Positions 34,166-43,670 of a stretch of DNA of 49,205 nucleotides are shown piece by piece; positions within the stretch are counted from its first letter, which is position 1, and each line of letters opens with the position of its first letter. The notes under the pieces were generated by a model that worked only from the letters and a program-made list of their open reading frames with translations, was not told the origin of the DNA and ran no database searches. The translations under genes and the position numbers were made by a program. Source of the stretch: Propionibacterium sp. (GTDB lineage: Bacteria > Actinomycetota > Actinomycetes > Propionibacteriales > Propionibacteriaceae); contig JAAYTZ010000109.1 of assembly GCA_012517965.1 (NCBI GenBank), forward strand, positions 1 through 49,205. Direction: 5' to 3'.

Positions 34166-37129
34166 TCAGGGGGCGTCCCAGAAGAGGCGGTCCATGACCC
34201 TGCGGGCGTGGCGGGCGTGCCGCAGCCAGTCCTCGACGAACTCCGACGACGACCCCTTCGGGTAGCCGAGCAGTTCGGCCACGGGGGCCAGGTCGCGGAC
34301 GTCGGGCGGGATCGCGTCCGAGGCCTTGCCGCGCAGCAGCATCCCCGCGTTGCGGATCCGGGACGCCCAGCGCCAGGCGTCGGCCAGCACGCGCGCGTCC
34401 TGCTCGGTCAGCAACCCCGCCGCCGCCTCGGCCGCCAGCGCGGCCATCGTCGTGGTCGACCGCACCGCGGGCACCTCGTGACCGTGCTGGAGTTGCAGCA
34501 ACTGCACCACCCACTCCACGTCCGAGAGCCCACCGGGGCCCAGCTTGACGTTGCGCTTGGGGTCGGTGCCGCGCGGCAGCCGCTCGGCCTCCATGCGGGC
34601 CTTCAGCTTGCGGATCTCCGTCACCTGCCGGGCCGTCAGCCCGCCGGCCGGATAGCGCACGGGTTCGACCGCGGCCAGGAAGTCCGCCGCCAGGTCGGCG
34701 TCCCCGGCGCCGGGGGCGGCCCGCAGCAGGGCCTGCCGCTCCCAGGTCGACCCCCACTTCTCGTAGTACGCCCGGTAGGACGCCAGCGACCGCACCATCG
34801 GCCCGCCCTTGCCCTCGGGCCGCAGGTCGAGGTCGATCTCTAGCGCGGGGTCGGGGCCCGGCAGCGCCAGCAGCCGGCGCAGCGTGGCGATGATGCCGAG
34901 CGCCTTCCGGGTGGCGTCCCCCTCGGCGTCGGCGAGCACGAACATCGCGTCGGCGTCCGAGCTGTAGGAGAGCTCGCGGCCGCCCCACCGTCCCATCGCG
35001 ATCGCCGCGAGACGCGGCGGGTCGGTCACTCCGCGGACGGCCACCTCCAGGGCGGCGTCGATGGTGGCCCCCATGACGTCGGCGAGGCCGGCGCCCAGGG
35101 CGTCCACGTCGAAGGAGCCGAGCAGGTCGCCCATCGCCAGACGCAGCAGCTCGGCCCGCCGCACCGCCCTGATCGCCGCGATGGCCTTCTCGGGGTCGTC
35201 GTGGCGGCGCGCGGACGCCCCCATCTCGGCCCGGATCTCGGCGAGGGGACGCGGCCGGATGGCATCCGTGTCCGCCAGCAGCTGCACGGTCTGCGGGGCC
35301 CGCAGCAGCAGGTCGACGGCGTAGCGGCTGGACGCCAGCACCCGGGCCAGGTTCTCGGCCATCGAGCCTTCGTCGCGCAGGGCCCGGAGATACCAGGGGC
35401 TGCGGCCGAGCGACTCCGACACCTGCCGGAAGGCCAGCAGCCCGTGGTCGGGGTTGGGGCCCTCGGCGAACCACCCGAGGACCGCCGGCAGCAGCTGCCG
35501 CTGGATCTCGGCGCTGCGGGTCACCCCCTGGGTCAGCGCCTCGATGTGACGCAGGGCCGCCTTCGGGTCGCGGTAGCCCAGCGCCCGCAGCCGGGTCTCG
35601 GCGGCCTCCGAGGTGAGGTGCACGGCCGCGGACGGGATGCGCGCGACGGCCTCCAGCAGCGGCGAGTAGAACAACCGCTGGTGCAGGCGCAACACCCGGC
35701 GCTTCGAGGCGTGGTAGGCGTCGTCGACGGCCGCGGCGTCCGCCAGGTGAAGGCTGCGGGCCAGCCGCCGCCGGGACGCCTCGTCGGCGGGGAAAAGGTG
35801 GGTGCGGCGCAACTGGGCGAGCTGGATGCGGTGCTCCAGGGCGCGTTGGAGACGGTAGGCCGCGTCGAGCTTCGCACCGTCCTCGCGGCCCACGTACCCG
35901 TGGGCCACCAGCGCCCGCAGGCCCTCGAACGTGCCGCGCAGCCGCAGCCGGTCGTCGCTGCGGCCGTGCACCAGCTGGAGCAGTTGCACGCTGAACTCGG
36001 TGTCGCGCAGCCCCCCGGCGCCGAGCTTGATCTCGGCGTCGGCCTCGCGGGCCGGGATCAGCGAGATCACGCGCTTGCGCATCGCCTGGACGGCCGGCAC
36101 GAAGTCCTCGCGGCCGCCGACCTCCCAGACCAGCGGCCAGACCATGTCGACGAACGCCTGGGCCAGCGCCCGGTCGCCGGCCATCGGGCGGGCCTTGAGC
36201 ATCGCCTGGAACTCCCAGTTCTTGGCCCAGCGCTCGTAGTAGGCCCGCATCGAGGCCAGCGAGCGCACCAGCGGCCCGGCCTTGCCCTCGGGCCGCAGGG
36301 CGGCGTCCAACTGCCAGATCGTGCCGGCCGCCGAGTGGGCCGACGTCAGGCGCGACAGGGTGCCGACCAGCTTGGACGCCAGCGCGACGGCCTCCTCGGG
36401 GGAGGTCAGCGGCTCGCCGTGCGGGCCGAGCGTGGGCTCGGCCACGTAGAGCACGTCGACGTCGGAGACGTAGTTCAGCTCGCCGGCACCGCACTTGCCG
36501 AGGGCGACCACGCCGAGGCGGACCGCCTCCCAGCCGGGCACCTCGGCGCGCGCCAGGGCCAGCCCGGCCTCGACGACGGCGTCGGCGAGGTCCGCCAGTT
36601 CGCGCCCGACGCCTTCGACCTCGGCGAGCGGGTCGGCCGCCGTCAGGTCGCGGGCGGTCACGCGCAGGAGCGCCCGGCGGTAGGCGAGGCGGAGTTCGTC
36701 GGCGTCCCGGGTGGCGACGGGGGACGCCGCCCCGGGGTCCGCCCCCACGGCGGCCAGCAGCTCGGCGCGCAGGCCGGCGGCGTCCCGGGCGGCGATGTCG
36801 CCCGCGAGCAGCGGAAGGTCGGCCGGCCGGGCCGCCAGGTGCTGGCCGAACGCGGCCGAGGCGCCGAGCACGGCCGTCGTCCGGCGCAACCAGACAGGAT
36901 CGGCGGCCAGTCGGGCGACCTCGGCGGGGTCGGCCCGGCCGAGGCGGTGGAGGGCGGCCAGCGCCTGGTCCGGGTCGGCCGCCTCCCCGAGCGCCTCCAC
37001 GAGCCGACCTCGCGCCTCGGCGTCCACCCCGAGTGAGTCCGTCCAGTCCCGCAGCAGCGCCTCCGCCGCCGTGGGATCCGCGAACCCCGCCCGGGCGAGG
37101 GCACCGGCCGTGGTCGAGATGCGGCTCAT
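34166..37129 (-). CDS. glnE: Glutamine-synthetase adenylyltransferase/deadenylylase GlnE
   Basis: GlnE adds AMP to, and removes it from, the regulatory tyrosine of GlnA1. The 987-residue protein has two nucleotidyltransferase halves. The N-half motif GKCGAGELNYVSDVDVLYV belongs to the deadenylylase domain. The C-half motif MGRWGGRELSYSSDADAMFV (around 690) belongs to the adenylylase domain; both have the G-x-ELxxxSDxD metal pattern. Helical domains follow each. ATG 37129 is preferred: TAGGAT is seven bases upstream, the leaderless pattern seen elsewhere, while ATG 37138 overlaps that box. It is convergent with malK and divergent from the adaptor gene. Confidence 0.95.
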   Translation of the reverse strand: MSRISTTAGALARAGFADPTAAEALLRDWTDSLGVDAEARGRLVEALGEAADPDQALAALHRLGRADPAEVARLAADPVWLRRTTAVLGASAAFGQHLAARPADLPLLAGDIAARDAAGLRAELLAAVGADPGAASPVATRDADELRLAYRRALLRVTARDLTAADPLAEVEGVGRELADLADAVVEAGLALARAEVPGWEAVRLGVVALGKCGAGELNYVSDVDVLYVAEPTLGPHGEPLTSPEEAVALASKLVGTLSRLTSAHSAAGTIWQLDAALRPEGKAGPLVRSLASMRAYYERWAKNWEFQAMLKARPMAGDRALAQAFVDMVWPLVWEVGGREDFVPAVQAMRKRVISLIPAREADAEIKLGAGGLRDTEFSVQLLQLVHGRSDDRLRLRGTFEGLRALVAHGYVGREDGAKLDAAYRLQRALEHRIQLAQLRRTHLFPADEASRRRLARSLHLADAAAVDDAYHASKRRVLRLHQRLFYSPLLEAVARIPSAAVHLTSEAAETRLRALGYRDPKAALRHIEALTQGVTRSAEIQRQLLPAVLGWFAEGPNPDHGLLAFRQVSESLGRSPWYLRALRDEGSMAENLARVLASSRYAVDLLLRAPQTVQLLADTDAIRPRPLAEIRAEMGASARRHDDPEKAIAAIRAVRRAELLRLAMGDLLGSFDVDALGAGLADVMGATIDAALEVAVRGVTDPPRLAAIAMGRWGGRELSYSSDADAMFVLADAEGDATRKALGIIATLRRLLALPGPDPALEIDLDLRPEGKGGPMVRSLASYRAYYEKWGSTWERQALLRAAPGAGDADLAADFLAAVEPVRYPAGGLTARQVTEIRKLKARMEAERLPRGTDPKRNVKLGPGGLSDVEWVVQLLQLQHGHEVPAVRSTTTMAALAAEAAAGLLTEQDARVLADAWRWASRIRNAGMLLRGKASDAIPPDVRDLAPVAELLGYPKGSSSEFVEDWLRHARHARRVMDRLFWDAP

Positions 37130-37136
37130 GCGCCGC

Positions 37137-37142
37137 ATCCTA
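37137..37142 (-). promoter_or_regulatory. -10 box of a leaderless glnE promoter
   Basis: On the minus strand TAGGAT is seven bases before the ATG at 37129, with no ribosome-binding site. It decides the start of glnE. Confidence 0.45.
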
Positions 37143-37194
37143 CGGCTCGGTCGGCACCCGGCTCCCCCGCGCCCGGACCGTTGGGTCGGCGAAC

Positions 37195-37200
37195 TAGCAT
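37195..37200 (+). promoter_or_regulatory. Possible -10 of the MacAB-like operon
   Basis: TAGCAT ends 30 bases before the adaptor ATG, giving a short leader that contains the TTGGAG ribosome-binding site. No convincing -35 was seen. Confidence 0.35.
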
Positions 37201-37230
37201 GGCCTTGGCCGTTCAGCGATTGGAGTATCC

Positions 37231-38418
37231 ATGCCCTCGAGCCGACGACGCGTCCGCAGGCGGGCCCGGTGGCTGATCGGCATCGGCGCCCTGGTTCTGG
37301 TGGTGGCGAGCGTCGGGGTGTGGTGGCTCCTGCGGCCGGCGCCGGTCGCCCCGGTCGGGTACGAGGAGATCGCCGTGACCCGGTCGACCCAGACCGAGAC
37401 CGTCACGCTGTCGGGCACCATCCAGCCGCAGTCCCAGGCGAACGCCACCTTCCGCGTCCCCGGCACCGTGACCTCCGTCCGGGTCAAGGTGGGCGACCAG
37501 GTCGCCGCCGGGGCGGCCCTCGCGGCGGTCGGCACGCGCGACCTCGCCGACGCCGTCGCACTCGCGGACGCCAACGTGGCGGCTGCCCGCGCCCAGGTCA
37601 CGACCCTGAAGGACGCCGGGGTCGCGACCGACGCGCAACTCGAGGCCGCCCGGGCGCAGGTGCGGTCGGCGGAGGCCTCCCTCGTCAACGCCCGGAATCG
37701 CCTCGACGACGCCATCCTGACCTCCCCCATCGCCGGCACGGTCGCCCGGGTCGGCTACTCCGTCGGCGATCAGGTGAGCGGCTCCAGCGCGTCGGTCAGC
37801 GCCTCGTCCGCGCTGGGCGGCCTCGCCGGCTTCGGCGGCATCGCGCTGCCGGCCGCGGCCACCGGCGGCTCGGTGGGGACCGGCATCGAGATCATCGCCA
37901 CGGACGCCTGGCGCCTGGACGCCTCGGTCGGCACCGCCGACCTGCCCGCGCTGCGGCAGGGCCAGGAGGCCGTCATCACCCCCACCGGCACCAGCGTGTC
38001 GGTCCGGGGCGTCGTCGACACGATCGGCATCGTCGCCACCCAGAACGCGGGGGCCGCGGCCACCTTCCCCGTCTCCCTCAGGGTGACGGACGCCGGCCCG
38101 CGCCTTTTCGCCGGCTCCAGCGCGGACGCCGTCGTCACGACCGCGACCTACGAGCAGGTGCTGGCGATCCCCACGACCGCGCTCACCGAGTCGGGGGGCG
38201 TCGCCACGGTGCAGGTCGTCCAGGCCGGGCAGCCGGTGACGCGCACCGTGACCGTCGGGCGCCGCTTCGGCGCCGCCGTCGAGATCGTCGGCGGCCTCGG
38301 CGAGGGTGAGGTGATCCGCGTCCCGAAGGCCCAGGTCGTCGAGACGCAGGCCCCCCGGTTCGGGCCCGGGGCGTTCGCGACGCCTACTCCGACCGCCAGC
38401 CCGAGCCGGACGCGGTGA
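37231..38418 (+). CDS. Periplasmic-adaptor-like (HlyD/MacA family) subunit of an ABC exporter
   Basis: This 395-residue protein has an Arg-rich N-terminus, one membrane anchor (about 13-34), then a lipoyl/barrel adaptor. The lipoyl half-motif is ATFRVPGTVTSVRVKVGDQVAAG, the helical hairpin is short (LADANVAAARAQVTTLKDA..), and the second lipoyl half ends LTSPIAGTVARVGYSVGDQV. A C-terminal barrel follows. The Thr/Pro/Ser tail is disordered. Known role: linking a MacB-type exporter to the outside of the cell. It overlaps the ATPase gene by 4 bp. The ATG has TTGGAG six bases upstream. Confidence 0.88.
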   Translation: MPSSRRRVRRRARWLIGIGALVLVVASVGVWWLLRPAPVAPVGYEEIAVTRSTQTETVTLSGTIQPQSQANATFRVPGTVTSVRVKVGDQVAAGAALAAVGTRDLADAVALADANVAAARAQVTTLKDAGVATDAQLEAARAQVRSAEASLVNARNRLDDAILTSPIAGTVARVGYSVGDQVSGSSASVSASSALGGLAGFGGIALPAAATGGSVGTGIEIIATDAWRLDASVGTADLPALRQGQEAVITPTGTSVSVRGVVDTIGIVATQNAGAAATFPVSLRVTDAGPRLFAGSSADAVVTTATYEQVLAIPTTALTESGGVATVQVVQAGQPVTRTVTVGRRFGAAVEIVGGLGEGEVIRVPKAQVVETQAPRFGPGAFATPTPTASPSRTR

Positions 38419-39170
38419 GCGACGTGACCCCGGCCGCCGAGCGTCGGCCCCTGCTGCGGATGAGCGGGGTCCGTAAGACCTACGACACCGGTGCGGTCAA
38501 GGTGGAGGCGCTCCGCGGCATCGACCTGGCCGTCTACCCCGGCGACTACGTCGCCATCATGGGGCCGTCCGGGTCGGGGAAGTCCACGCTCATGCACATC
38601 ATCGGCTGCCTGGACGTGCCCTCCGAGGGCAGCTACCTGCTCGACGGCGCCGAGGTCGCCCAGCTCGACGAGACCGAGCTGGCCCAGATCCGCAACCGCC
38701 GGGTCGGGTTCGTCTTCCAGCAGTTCAACCTGCTGGCCTCGATGACCGCGCTGCGCAACGTCGAGCTGCCCCTGGTGTACGCCGGCGTCGGCAAGGCGGA
38801 ACGCCGCCGCCGCGCCACCGAGGCGCTGCAGCGGGTCGGCCTGGGCAACCGGCTCGACCACCGCCCCGGCGAGCTGTCGGGCGGCCAGCAGCAGCGGGTG
38901 TCGGTGGCCCGCGCCCTGGTGACCGAGCCCACGCTGATCCTCGCCGACGAGCCCACGGGCAACCTCGACTCCGTGTCCACCCGCGACGTGCTCACGCTGC
39001 TGGACGAACTCCACGACGCGGGTCGCACGATCGTCCTGATCACCCACGAGGCGGACGTCGCCGCCCACGCGGCAATCCGCTGGCGCATCGATGACGGGCT
39101 GCTGAGCGAGACCGACCTGCCGCCCGCGGCGTCCGGCCCGGAGGAGGGGGGCCGCCATGGGCTGGGGTGA
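38415..39170 (+). CDS. ABC exporter ATPase, MacB/LolD type
   Basis: This 251-residue ATPase has Walker [11 protein letters not shown]-loop [22 protein letters not shown], signature LSGGQQQR and Walker [13 protein letters not shown]. The sequence [11 protein letters not shown] is typical of MacB/LolD/FtsE-like ATPases that drive mechanotransmission rather than import. The GTG start overlaps the adaptor stop. The 3' end overlaps the permease gene by 14 bp. Confidence 0.94.
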   Translation: MSDVTPAAERRPLLRMSGVRKTYDTGAVKVEALRGIDLAVYPGDYVAIMGPSGSGKSTLMHIIGCLDVPSEGSYLLDGAEVAQLDETELAQIRNRRVGFVFQQFNLLASMTALRNVELPLVYAGVGKAERRRRATEALQRVGLGNRLDHRPGELSGGQQQRVSVARALVTEPTLILADEPTGNLDSVSTRDVLTLLDELHDAGRTIVLITHEADVAAHAAIRWRIDDGLLSETDLPPAASGPEEGGRHGLG

Positions 39171-40383
39171 GACCTTCCGCACGGCGCTGGAGTCGCTGAA
39201 CGGACGCCGGCTGCGGTCCCTGCTGACCATGCTGGGCATCCTGATCGGCATCGCCGCCGTGATGCTCACCGTCGGCCTCGGCGATGGCGCCCGCCGCGAG
39301 ATCGACCGGCAGATCAACAACCTGGGCTCCAACCTGCTCATCGTGGCGCCGGGCTCGGGCACATCGCTGTCCGGCGTGCGCACCGCGGGCGGCGGGAGTT
39401 CCCTGACCCTGGCGGACGCCGCCGCGATCGCCGACCCGGCCGTCGCACCGGACGTGGCGGGGGTCGCCCCCGTCGTCTCGACGCAGGGCGCCGCCAAGTG
39501 GGGCACCAACGACTGGACGACCCTCGTGACGGGCACCAACGTCGCCTGGCAGAGCGTCCGCGCCCGGGTCCTGGGCGACGGCCGGTTCTTCACCGCCGAC
39601 GAGCAGGACCGCGCCGAGACCGTCGCGGTGCTCGGCCCCAACACCGCGGCCCGGCTGTTCGGCACCACGCCCGCGGTGGGACAGCGCATCACGCTCAACG
39701 ATCAGCAGTTCACCGTCATCGGGGTGCTGGCCTCGGTCGGCTCCAGTTCGATGACGAACGACGACGACACGATCGTCGTGCCGATCAGCACGTTCGCCCA
39801 ACGGCTGTCCGGCTCGACGAACACGCAGGCCGTCAACGTGATCTACGTGGGGGCCCGCGACGCCGACTCGATCTCGGCCGCCCACCAGGAGATCACCCGG
39901 GCGCTGACCGCCCGTCACGCCACCACCGAGGCGAACCGCGACTTCTCGATCATCACGTTCGAGGCGCTGATGAACGCCCTCAACACGACTACCGCCGTGC
40001 TGTCGACGTTGCTGTCGGGCATCGCCGCGATCTCGCTGGTCGTCGGCGGCATCGGCGTGATGAACATCATGCTGGTGTCGGTGAGCGAACGCGTCCGGGA
40101 GATCGGGCTGAGGAAGGCCCTCGGCGCCACCCCGGCCCTGATTCGGCGGCAGTTCCTGGTCGAGGCCGCGATCCTCGGCCTGCTGGGCGGGTTGCTGGGC
40201 GTGGTCGCCGGCATCGCGGGCGCGGCCGCCCTCACCCCGATCCTGAATCTCGAGGTGTCGGTGTCGGTGCCCGCCACCTTGGTGGCGCTGGGCGTCTCCC
40301 TCAGCGTCGGGCTCATCGCTGGCGTCTACCCCGCCACGCGCGCGGCCAAGCTCGCCCCCATCGACGCCCTGAGGAGCGAATGA
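39157..40383 (+). CDS. ABC exporter permease, MacB/FtsX type
   Basis: This 408-residue membrane protein has the FtsX/MacB layout: one N-terminal helix ([19 protein letters not shown]), a large extracytoplasmic MacB-PCD domain of about 210 residues, and three C-terminal helices. The conserved signature between helices is [20 protein letters not shown]. Such proteins export peptides, lipids or drugs by conformational pumping without a transmembrane channel. The ATG start is preceded by GGAGGGGG. Its stop codon is shared with the second adaptor's start (ATGA). Confidence 0.94.
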   Translation: MGWGETFRTALESLNGRRLRSLLTMLGILIGIAAVMLTVGLGDGARREIDRQINNLGSNLLIVAPGSGTSLSGVRTAGGGSSLTLADAAAIADPAVAPDVAGVAPVVSTQGAAKWGTNDWTTLVTGTNVAWQSVRARVLGDGRFFTADEQDRAETVAVLGPNTAARLFGTTPAVGQRITLNDQQFTVIGVLASVGSSSMTNDDDTIVVPISTFAQRLSGSTNTQAVNVIYVGARDADSISAAHQEITRALTARHATTEANRDFSIITFEALMNALNTTTAVLSTLLSGIAAISLVVGGIGVMNIMLVSVSERVREIGLRKALGATPALIRRQFLVEAAILGLLGGLLGVVAGIAGAAALTPILNLEVSVSVPATLVALGVSLSVGLIAGVYPATRAAKLAPIDALRSE

Positions 40384-42542
40384 TGAAGCCCAGCTCGATC
40401 ATCGCGGCGGCCCTCGTCGCCGCCCTCGGCATCGGCGGGGTGGCCGTCGCCGCCCAGAACCGGCCCCGGACGATCTCCTACACGACGGCGGTCGTCGCCA
40501 CCGGAACCATCACCCAGGAGTTCACCGCGTCCGGCGTGGTGAGCCGGCCGGGACAGCAGGAGCTGACCTTCGACACGGCGGGGCTCGTGACCGCGCTGTC
40601 CGTGCGGGTCGGCGACCCGGTGCGCGCCGGGCAGAAGCTCGCCACCGTCGACACCGCTCCGCTGCAGGTGAGCCTGCTCCAGGCCCAGGCCCAGCTCGCC
40701 CAGGCCAGGGCCACCCTGGACGCCGACCTCGCCGCCAAGGAGAGCGGCGGCAGCGCCGCCGGGGGGCTGTCCGGCTCGCTCTTTCCCGGCCTGGGGACGG
40801 GCGGGTCGCTGCCGACCGGGAGCCTGCCGACCGGGAGCCTGCCGACCGGGAGCCTGCCGTCCGGCGGTCTGCCCACCGGCGGTCTGCCCACCGGCGGCCT
40901 GCCCACCGGCGGCCTCCCCACCGGGGGCCTGCCCGGGGGGATGACCGGGACGCCGGGCACCCCGGCGTACGTGCTCGCCCTGCAGGCGTCGCTGACGAAG
41001 CTTCAGACCACCGTGGAGACCCAGCAGGCCGCCTGCGCCCCCGTCTACGCGGCGCTCGGGACGCTGGGGGACCTCCAGGACCGACTGCCGACGGCGCTGC
41101 CGACCGCGCTGCCGACGGCGCTGCCGACCGCGCTGCCCACCGAGCACCCCACCGTGCTGCCCACCGAGCACCCCACCGCGCACCCCACCGCGTGCCCCGG
41201 TGGCTGCCCCGCGCTGCCGACGCCTCCCCACCGGCCGTCCGCCACCCCGACGGGCGCGAGCCCCGCGAGCGAACCCCCGGCCCCCACCGGCTCCGCAACC
41301 CTCAGCGGCTCCGCAACCCCCACCGGCTCCGCAACCCCCACCGGCTCCGCAACCCCCGGCGCCGACGACTCCCCCGGCGCCGACCCGGGTGTCCAGTCCA
41401 CCGCCACGCCGAGCTCCCCCGAGCCCGCCCGGACCCCGGCGCCCTCTTCGCCCTCGTCCAGCCCCAGCCCGTCCCCGGAGACGGTGCGCGGCTTCTCCGG
41501 CTCGGCATCGCTGCCCACCGCGCTGCCGAGCGCGTGGGCGTCCCTGTCGGTCGACGAGGCCGCGAAGCTGGCCGGACAACTGCGCGCCTGCACCGACTCG
41601 TTCGTGGCGCTCGCCGCGGCCGAAGCGGAGGCCGGCCAGGCGATCCTGACCGCGGCCGCCGGACTGCAGCAGGCCACGCTCGCCGCCCAGCAGCAGCTCG
41701 CCGCGGCCCAGCAGCAGTTGCTCGCCGCGCAGGAGCAGATGGTGGCGGCCGCCCGGGCCGCCGCGCAGCAGGCCGCGGCGCAGGCGATGGCGGACGCTCA
41801 GGCCCAGTTGGCGGCGCAGGCCCAGCGTGCCCTGAGCGTCCCGGTGACGGAGGCCACGCTGGCCACCGACCGCGCCCGGCTGCTGCAGGCCGAGCAGGCC
41901 GTCGCCCGGGCCGAGCGCGCCCTCGCGGGGGCCACGCTCACCAGTCCGGCGGACGGCATCGTCGGCGCGCTGTCGCTGGTCCCGGGCGAGGGCTCGGCCG
42001 GACGCTCCATCACGGTCGTCGGGCCGGGCCTGGCCGAGATCCCGGTGGAGGTGCCGCTGCGGCTCCGCGACCTGGTGGCCGCGGGTCAGCCGGCGGCGGT
42101 CGGGCTGGTGGGGGCCGACCCCGCCCTGCGGGGCCAGGTGGCCTGGGTGAGCGTCCTGCCGTCCTCCACCGCGGGGACCCCCAGCTACACCGCCATGGTG
42201 GCCGTCGACGACCCCGGGCTGCTGCTCAAGGTCGGCGCCAAGGCACAGGTCACGCTGCCGCTGCGGACCGTCACGGACGTGGTCACGGTGCCGCTGTCCG
42301 CCGTCACCATGACCACCGACACCACCGGCACCGTCCAGGTCGTGACCGACGAATACGCCGAGACCGCCGACACCGTGCCGGTGACCACCGGCGCCTACGG
42401 CACCGCCCGGATCGAGATCCGCTCCGGGCTCCAGCCCGGCCAGCGGGTGGTGCTGGCCGATCGCCGCCTGCCGGTACCGGGCGGGCTCCAGCAGTACCAG
42501 CCCCGGACGCCGACGCCCACCCCGACCTCCACGCCGCGCTGA
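40380..42542 (+). CDS. Second adaptor-like (HlyD family) protein with a repeat-rich expanded hairpin
   Basis: This 720-residue protein begins with a membrane anchor (about 5-24) and an N-terminal lipoyl half (ELTFDTAGLVTALSVRVGDPVRAGQKLATVDT). The matching second half (ATLTSPADGIVGALSLVPGEGSAG) comes only about 400 residues later. Between them the helical hairpin holds Ala/Gln-rich coiled-coil stretches and three low-complexity blocks: SLPTG/GGLPT repeats, ALPT/HPT repeats and SATPTG repeats with an Asp/Pro/Ser-rich stretch. A barrel domain and a Thr/Pro tail end the protein. It follows the permease with a 4-bp overlap, so the exporter has two adaptors. The function of the repeats is unknown. 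Confidence 0.85.
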   Translation: MMKPSSIIAAALVAALGIGGVAVAAQNRPRTISYTTAVVATGTITQEFTASGVVSRPGQQELTFDTAGLVTALSVRVGDPVRAGQKLATVDTAPLQVSLLQAQAQLAQARATLDADLAAKESGGSAAGGLSGSLFPGLGTGGSLPTGSLPTGSLPTGSLPSGGLPTGGLPTGGLPTGGLPTGGLPGGMTGTPGTPAYVLALQASLTKLQTTVETQQAACAPVYAALGTLGDLQDRLPTALPTALPTALPTALPTEHPTVLPTEHPTAHPTACPGGCPALPTPPHRPSATPTGASPASEPPAPTGSATLSGSATPTGSATPTGSATPGADDSPGADPGVQSTATPSSPEPARTPAPSSPSSSPSPSPETVRGFSGSASLPTALPSAWASLSVDEAAKLAGQLRACTDSFVALAAAEAEAGQAILTAAAGLQQATLAAQQQLAAAQQQLLAAQEQMVAAARAAAQQAAAQAMADAQAQLAAQAQRALSVPVTEATLATDRARLLQAEQAVARAERALAGATLTSPADGIVGALSLVPGEGSAGRSITVVGPGLAEIPVEVPLRLRDLVAAGQPAAVGLVGADPALRGQVAWVSVLPSSTAGTPSYTAMVAVDDPGLLLKVGAKAQVTLPLRTVTDVVTVPLSAVTMTTDTTGTVQVVTDEYAETADTVPVTTGAYGTARIEIRSGLQPGQRVVLADRRLPVPGGLQQYQPRTPTPTPTSTPR
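40805..40940 (+). repeat. 15-bp tandem repeats (SLPTG / GGLPT)
   Basis: About four copies of ctgccgaccgggagc run into about five copies of a related ggcggtctgcccacc unit, all in frame and encoding S-L-P-T-G and G-G-L-P-T. Copy number is likely to vary between strains. Confidence 0.85.
41085..41195 (+). repeat. 12-bp tandem repeats (ALPT / HPT)
   Basis: Alternating ctgccgacggcg and ctgccgaccgcg units give ALPT repeated four times, passing into degenerate ctgcccaccgagcacccc units (LPTEHPT). All in frame inside the second adaptor. Confidence 0.8.
41288..41361 (+). repeat. 18-bp tandem repeat (GSATPT)
   Basis: ggctccgcaacccccacc occurs about four times, the first copy with two changes, in frame, encoding GSATPT in the extended hairpin of the second adaptor. 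Confidence 0.8.
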
Positions 42543-43099
42543 TGGTGCGCCGGGACCCAGCCGCGGCCGAGCGACTGACCCGACTGCTGGACCACCTCGA
42601 CGCGTGGGCGTCCGGGCTCGGTCCGGCCGACTTGGCGACCCCGACCCGCCGGGGCGCGTCGGTGGGTGTCGTCGTCGACCGCCTGCGCGAGGCGCGGGCC
42701 GCGGCGTCCGCCCTGAACCCGGGGGACGCCCTCAGGCTCGAGGCCGCCGTTGTGACCGACGCCGATGCGCTGGCGGCGGCGCTGCCCGGGGGCCCGCCGC
42801 CCGTTCCGCGGGCGTCGCTGGCCGCCGCCGTGCGGACCACGCTCGGCGTTCTGGCCGAGCGGCACCCCGGGCAGGTCATCGAGGTGCGGGTGCCGCCGTG
42901 GGGCGCGGTGCAGGTCGGCCGGCCGGGCGTCGCGTCGGTGCACCGGCGCGGGACTCCCCCCAACGTCGTCGAAACCGACGCCGCCACCTGGCTGCGGCTC
43001 GCGGCCGGCACCCTGGCCTGGGCGGACGCCGTCGCCGCCCACGCGGTGTCAGCCAGCGGCCCGCACGCGCAACTCGGTGACCTGCTGCCCCTGGCCTGA
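42542..43099 (+). CDS. Sterol-carrier-family-like protein
   Basis: This 185-residue protein has an N-terminal helical half (LLDHLDAWASGLG..) and a C-terminal domain. Segments VIEVRVPPWGAVQ, RRGTPPNVVETDAATWLRLAAGTLAWADAV and VSASGPHAQLGDLLPL match the actinobacterial group annotated as sterol carrier family protein (an SCP2-like fold). Its ligand is unknown. The ATG shares one base with the second adaptor's stop, so it may be translated from the same message. Its last 51 bases overlap the convergent GNAT gene. Confidence 0.8.
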   Translation: MVRRDPAAAERLTRLLDHLDAWASGLGPADLATPTRRGASVGVVVDRLREARAAASALNPGDALRLEAAVVTDADALAAALPGGPPPVPRASLAAAVRTTLGVLAERHPGQVIEVRVPPWGAVQVGRPGVASVHRRGTPPNVVETDAATWLRLAAGTLAWADAVAAHAVSASGPHAQLGDLLPLA

Positions 43100-43633
43100 G
43101 GCGTCCGCGCTGAACAGGATGCCCTCGCCGCCGGTGAACGTGACCCCCGGCACGACGAAGTCGCGGGTCAGCTCCCGGAACCCCACCTCGCGGTGCAGGT
43201 CGATCGACGCCCGGTTGCGGGCGTTGACGACGAAGTAGACCCGCCCGCCCTGCTCCCAGACCCAGCGGCAGCGGGCCAGGGTGAGCGCCCGGCCCAGCCC
43301 ACGCCGCCGGAAACCGCGCGCGACGACGATGCCGTTGAGATACCAGCCGTCGGGGGCGTTCCGGCCCCCCTCCGCGCCGGGCGTCAGCCAGGACAGGCGG
43401 GCGCACCCGATCACCCGGCCTCCGAGCTCGGCGACGAACAGCTGTTGGCCCGCCGCCGACCAGAACTGCAGCCGGTCGAGCCACGCGGCCTGGTCGTCGC
43501 CCTCGCGTTCGGCCATGAGCGCGGCGCAGACGGGCAGGTCGGCGGGATCGGCCCGGCGCACCGCCAGCTCAGGCAACGGCACGCCGTGGGCGTCGGGCTC
43601 GTAATCGGCGAAGTAAAGCACAGTGGGAGACAC
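43049..43633 (-). CDS. GNAT family N-acetyltransferase
   Basis: This ~194-residue protein has the GNAT acetyl-CoA loop in VARGFRRRGLGRALTLARC (R-x-x-G-x-G/A pattern). A strand pair lies before it (GWYLNGIVVA) and the family's late motif after it (VYFVVNARNRASIDLHREVGFRE). The substrate is unknown; a small amine or an antibiotic are usual. The start is GTG 43633 or GTG 43621: GGGAGG abuts the first and is 12 bases from the second, so neither is ideal. The 3' end overlaps the SCP-like gene on the other strand. Confidence 0.85.
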   Translation of the reverse strand: MSPTVLYFADYEPDAHGVPLPELAVRRADPADLPVCAALMAEREGDDQAAWLDRLQFWSAAGQQLFVAELGGRVIGCARLSWLTPGAEGGRNAPDGWYLNGIVVARGFRRRGLGRALTLARCRWVWEQGGRVYFVVNARNRASIDLHREVGFRELTRDFVVPGVTFTGGEGILFSADASGQGQQVTELRVRAAG

Positions 43634-43646
43634 CCTCCCAGAAAGT

Positions 43647-43670
43647 CGGGACGCCCCGGTGGGCGTCCCG
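43647..43670 (-). terminator. glnA2 terminator
   Basis: Perfect 10-bp arms (cgggacgccc and gggcgtcccg) with a 4-base loop lie 82 bp beyond the glnA2 stop. On the minus strand the stem is followed by ACTTTCT, a fair U-rich tail for this genome. It stands just before the GNAT gene. Confidence 0.65.

Noticed and set aside
40805-41361. Repeat blocks as a possible mobile element or CRISPR
   Set aside because: All units are multiples of three, stay in frame and continue the adaptor protein, so they are coding tandem repeats.
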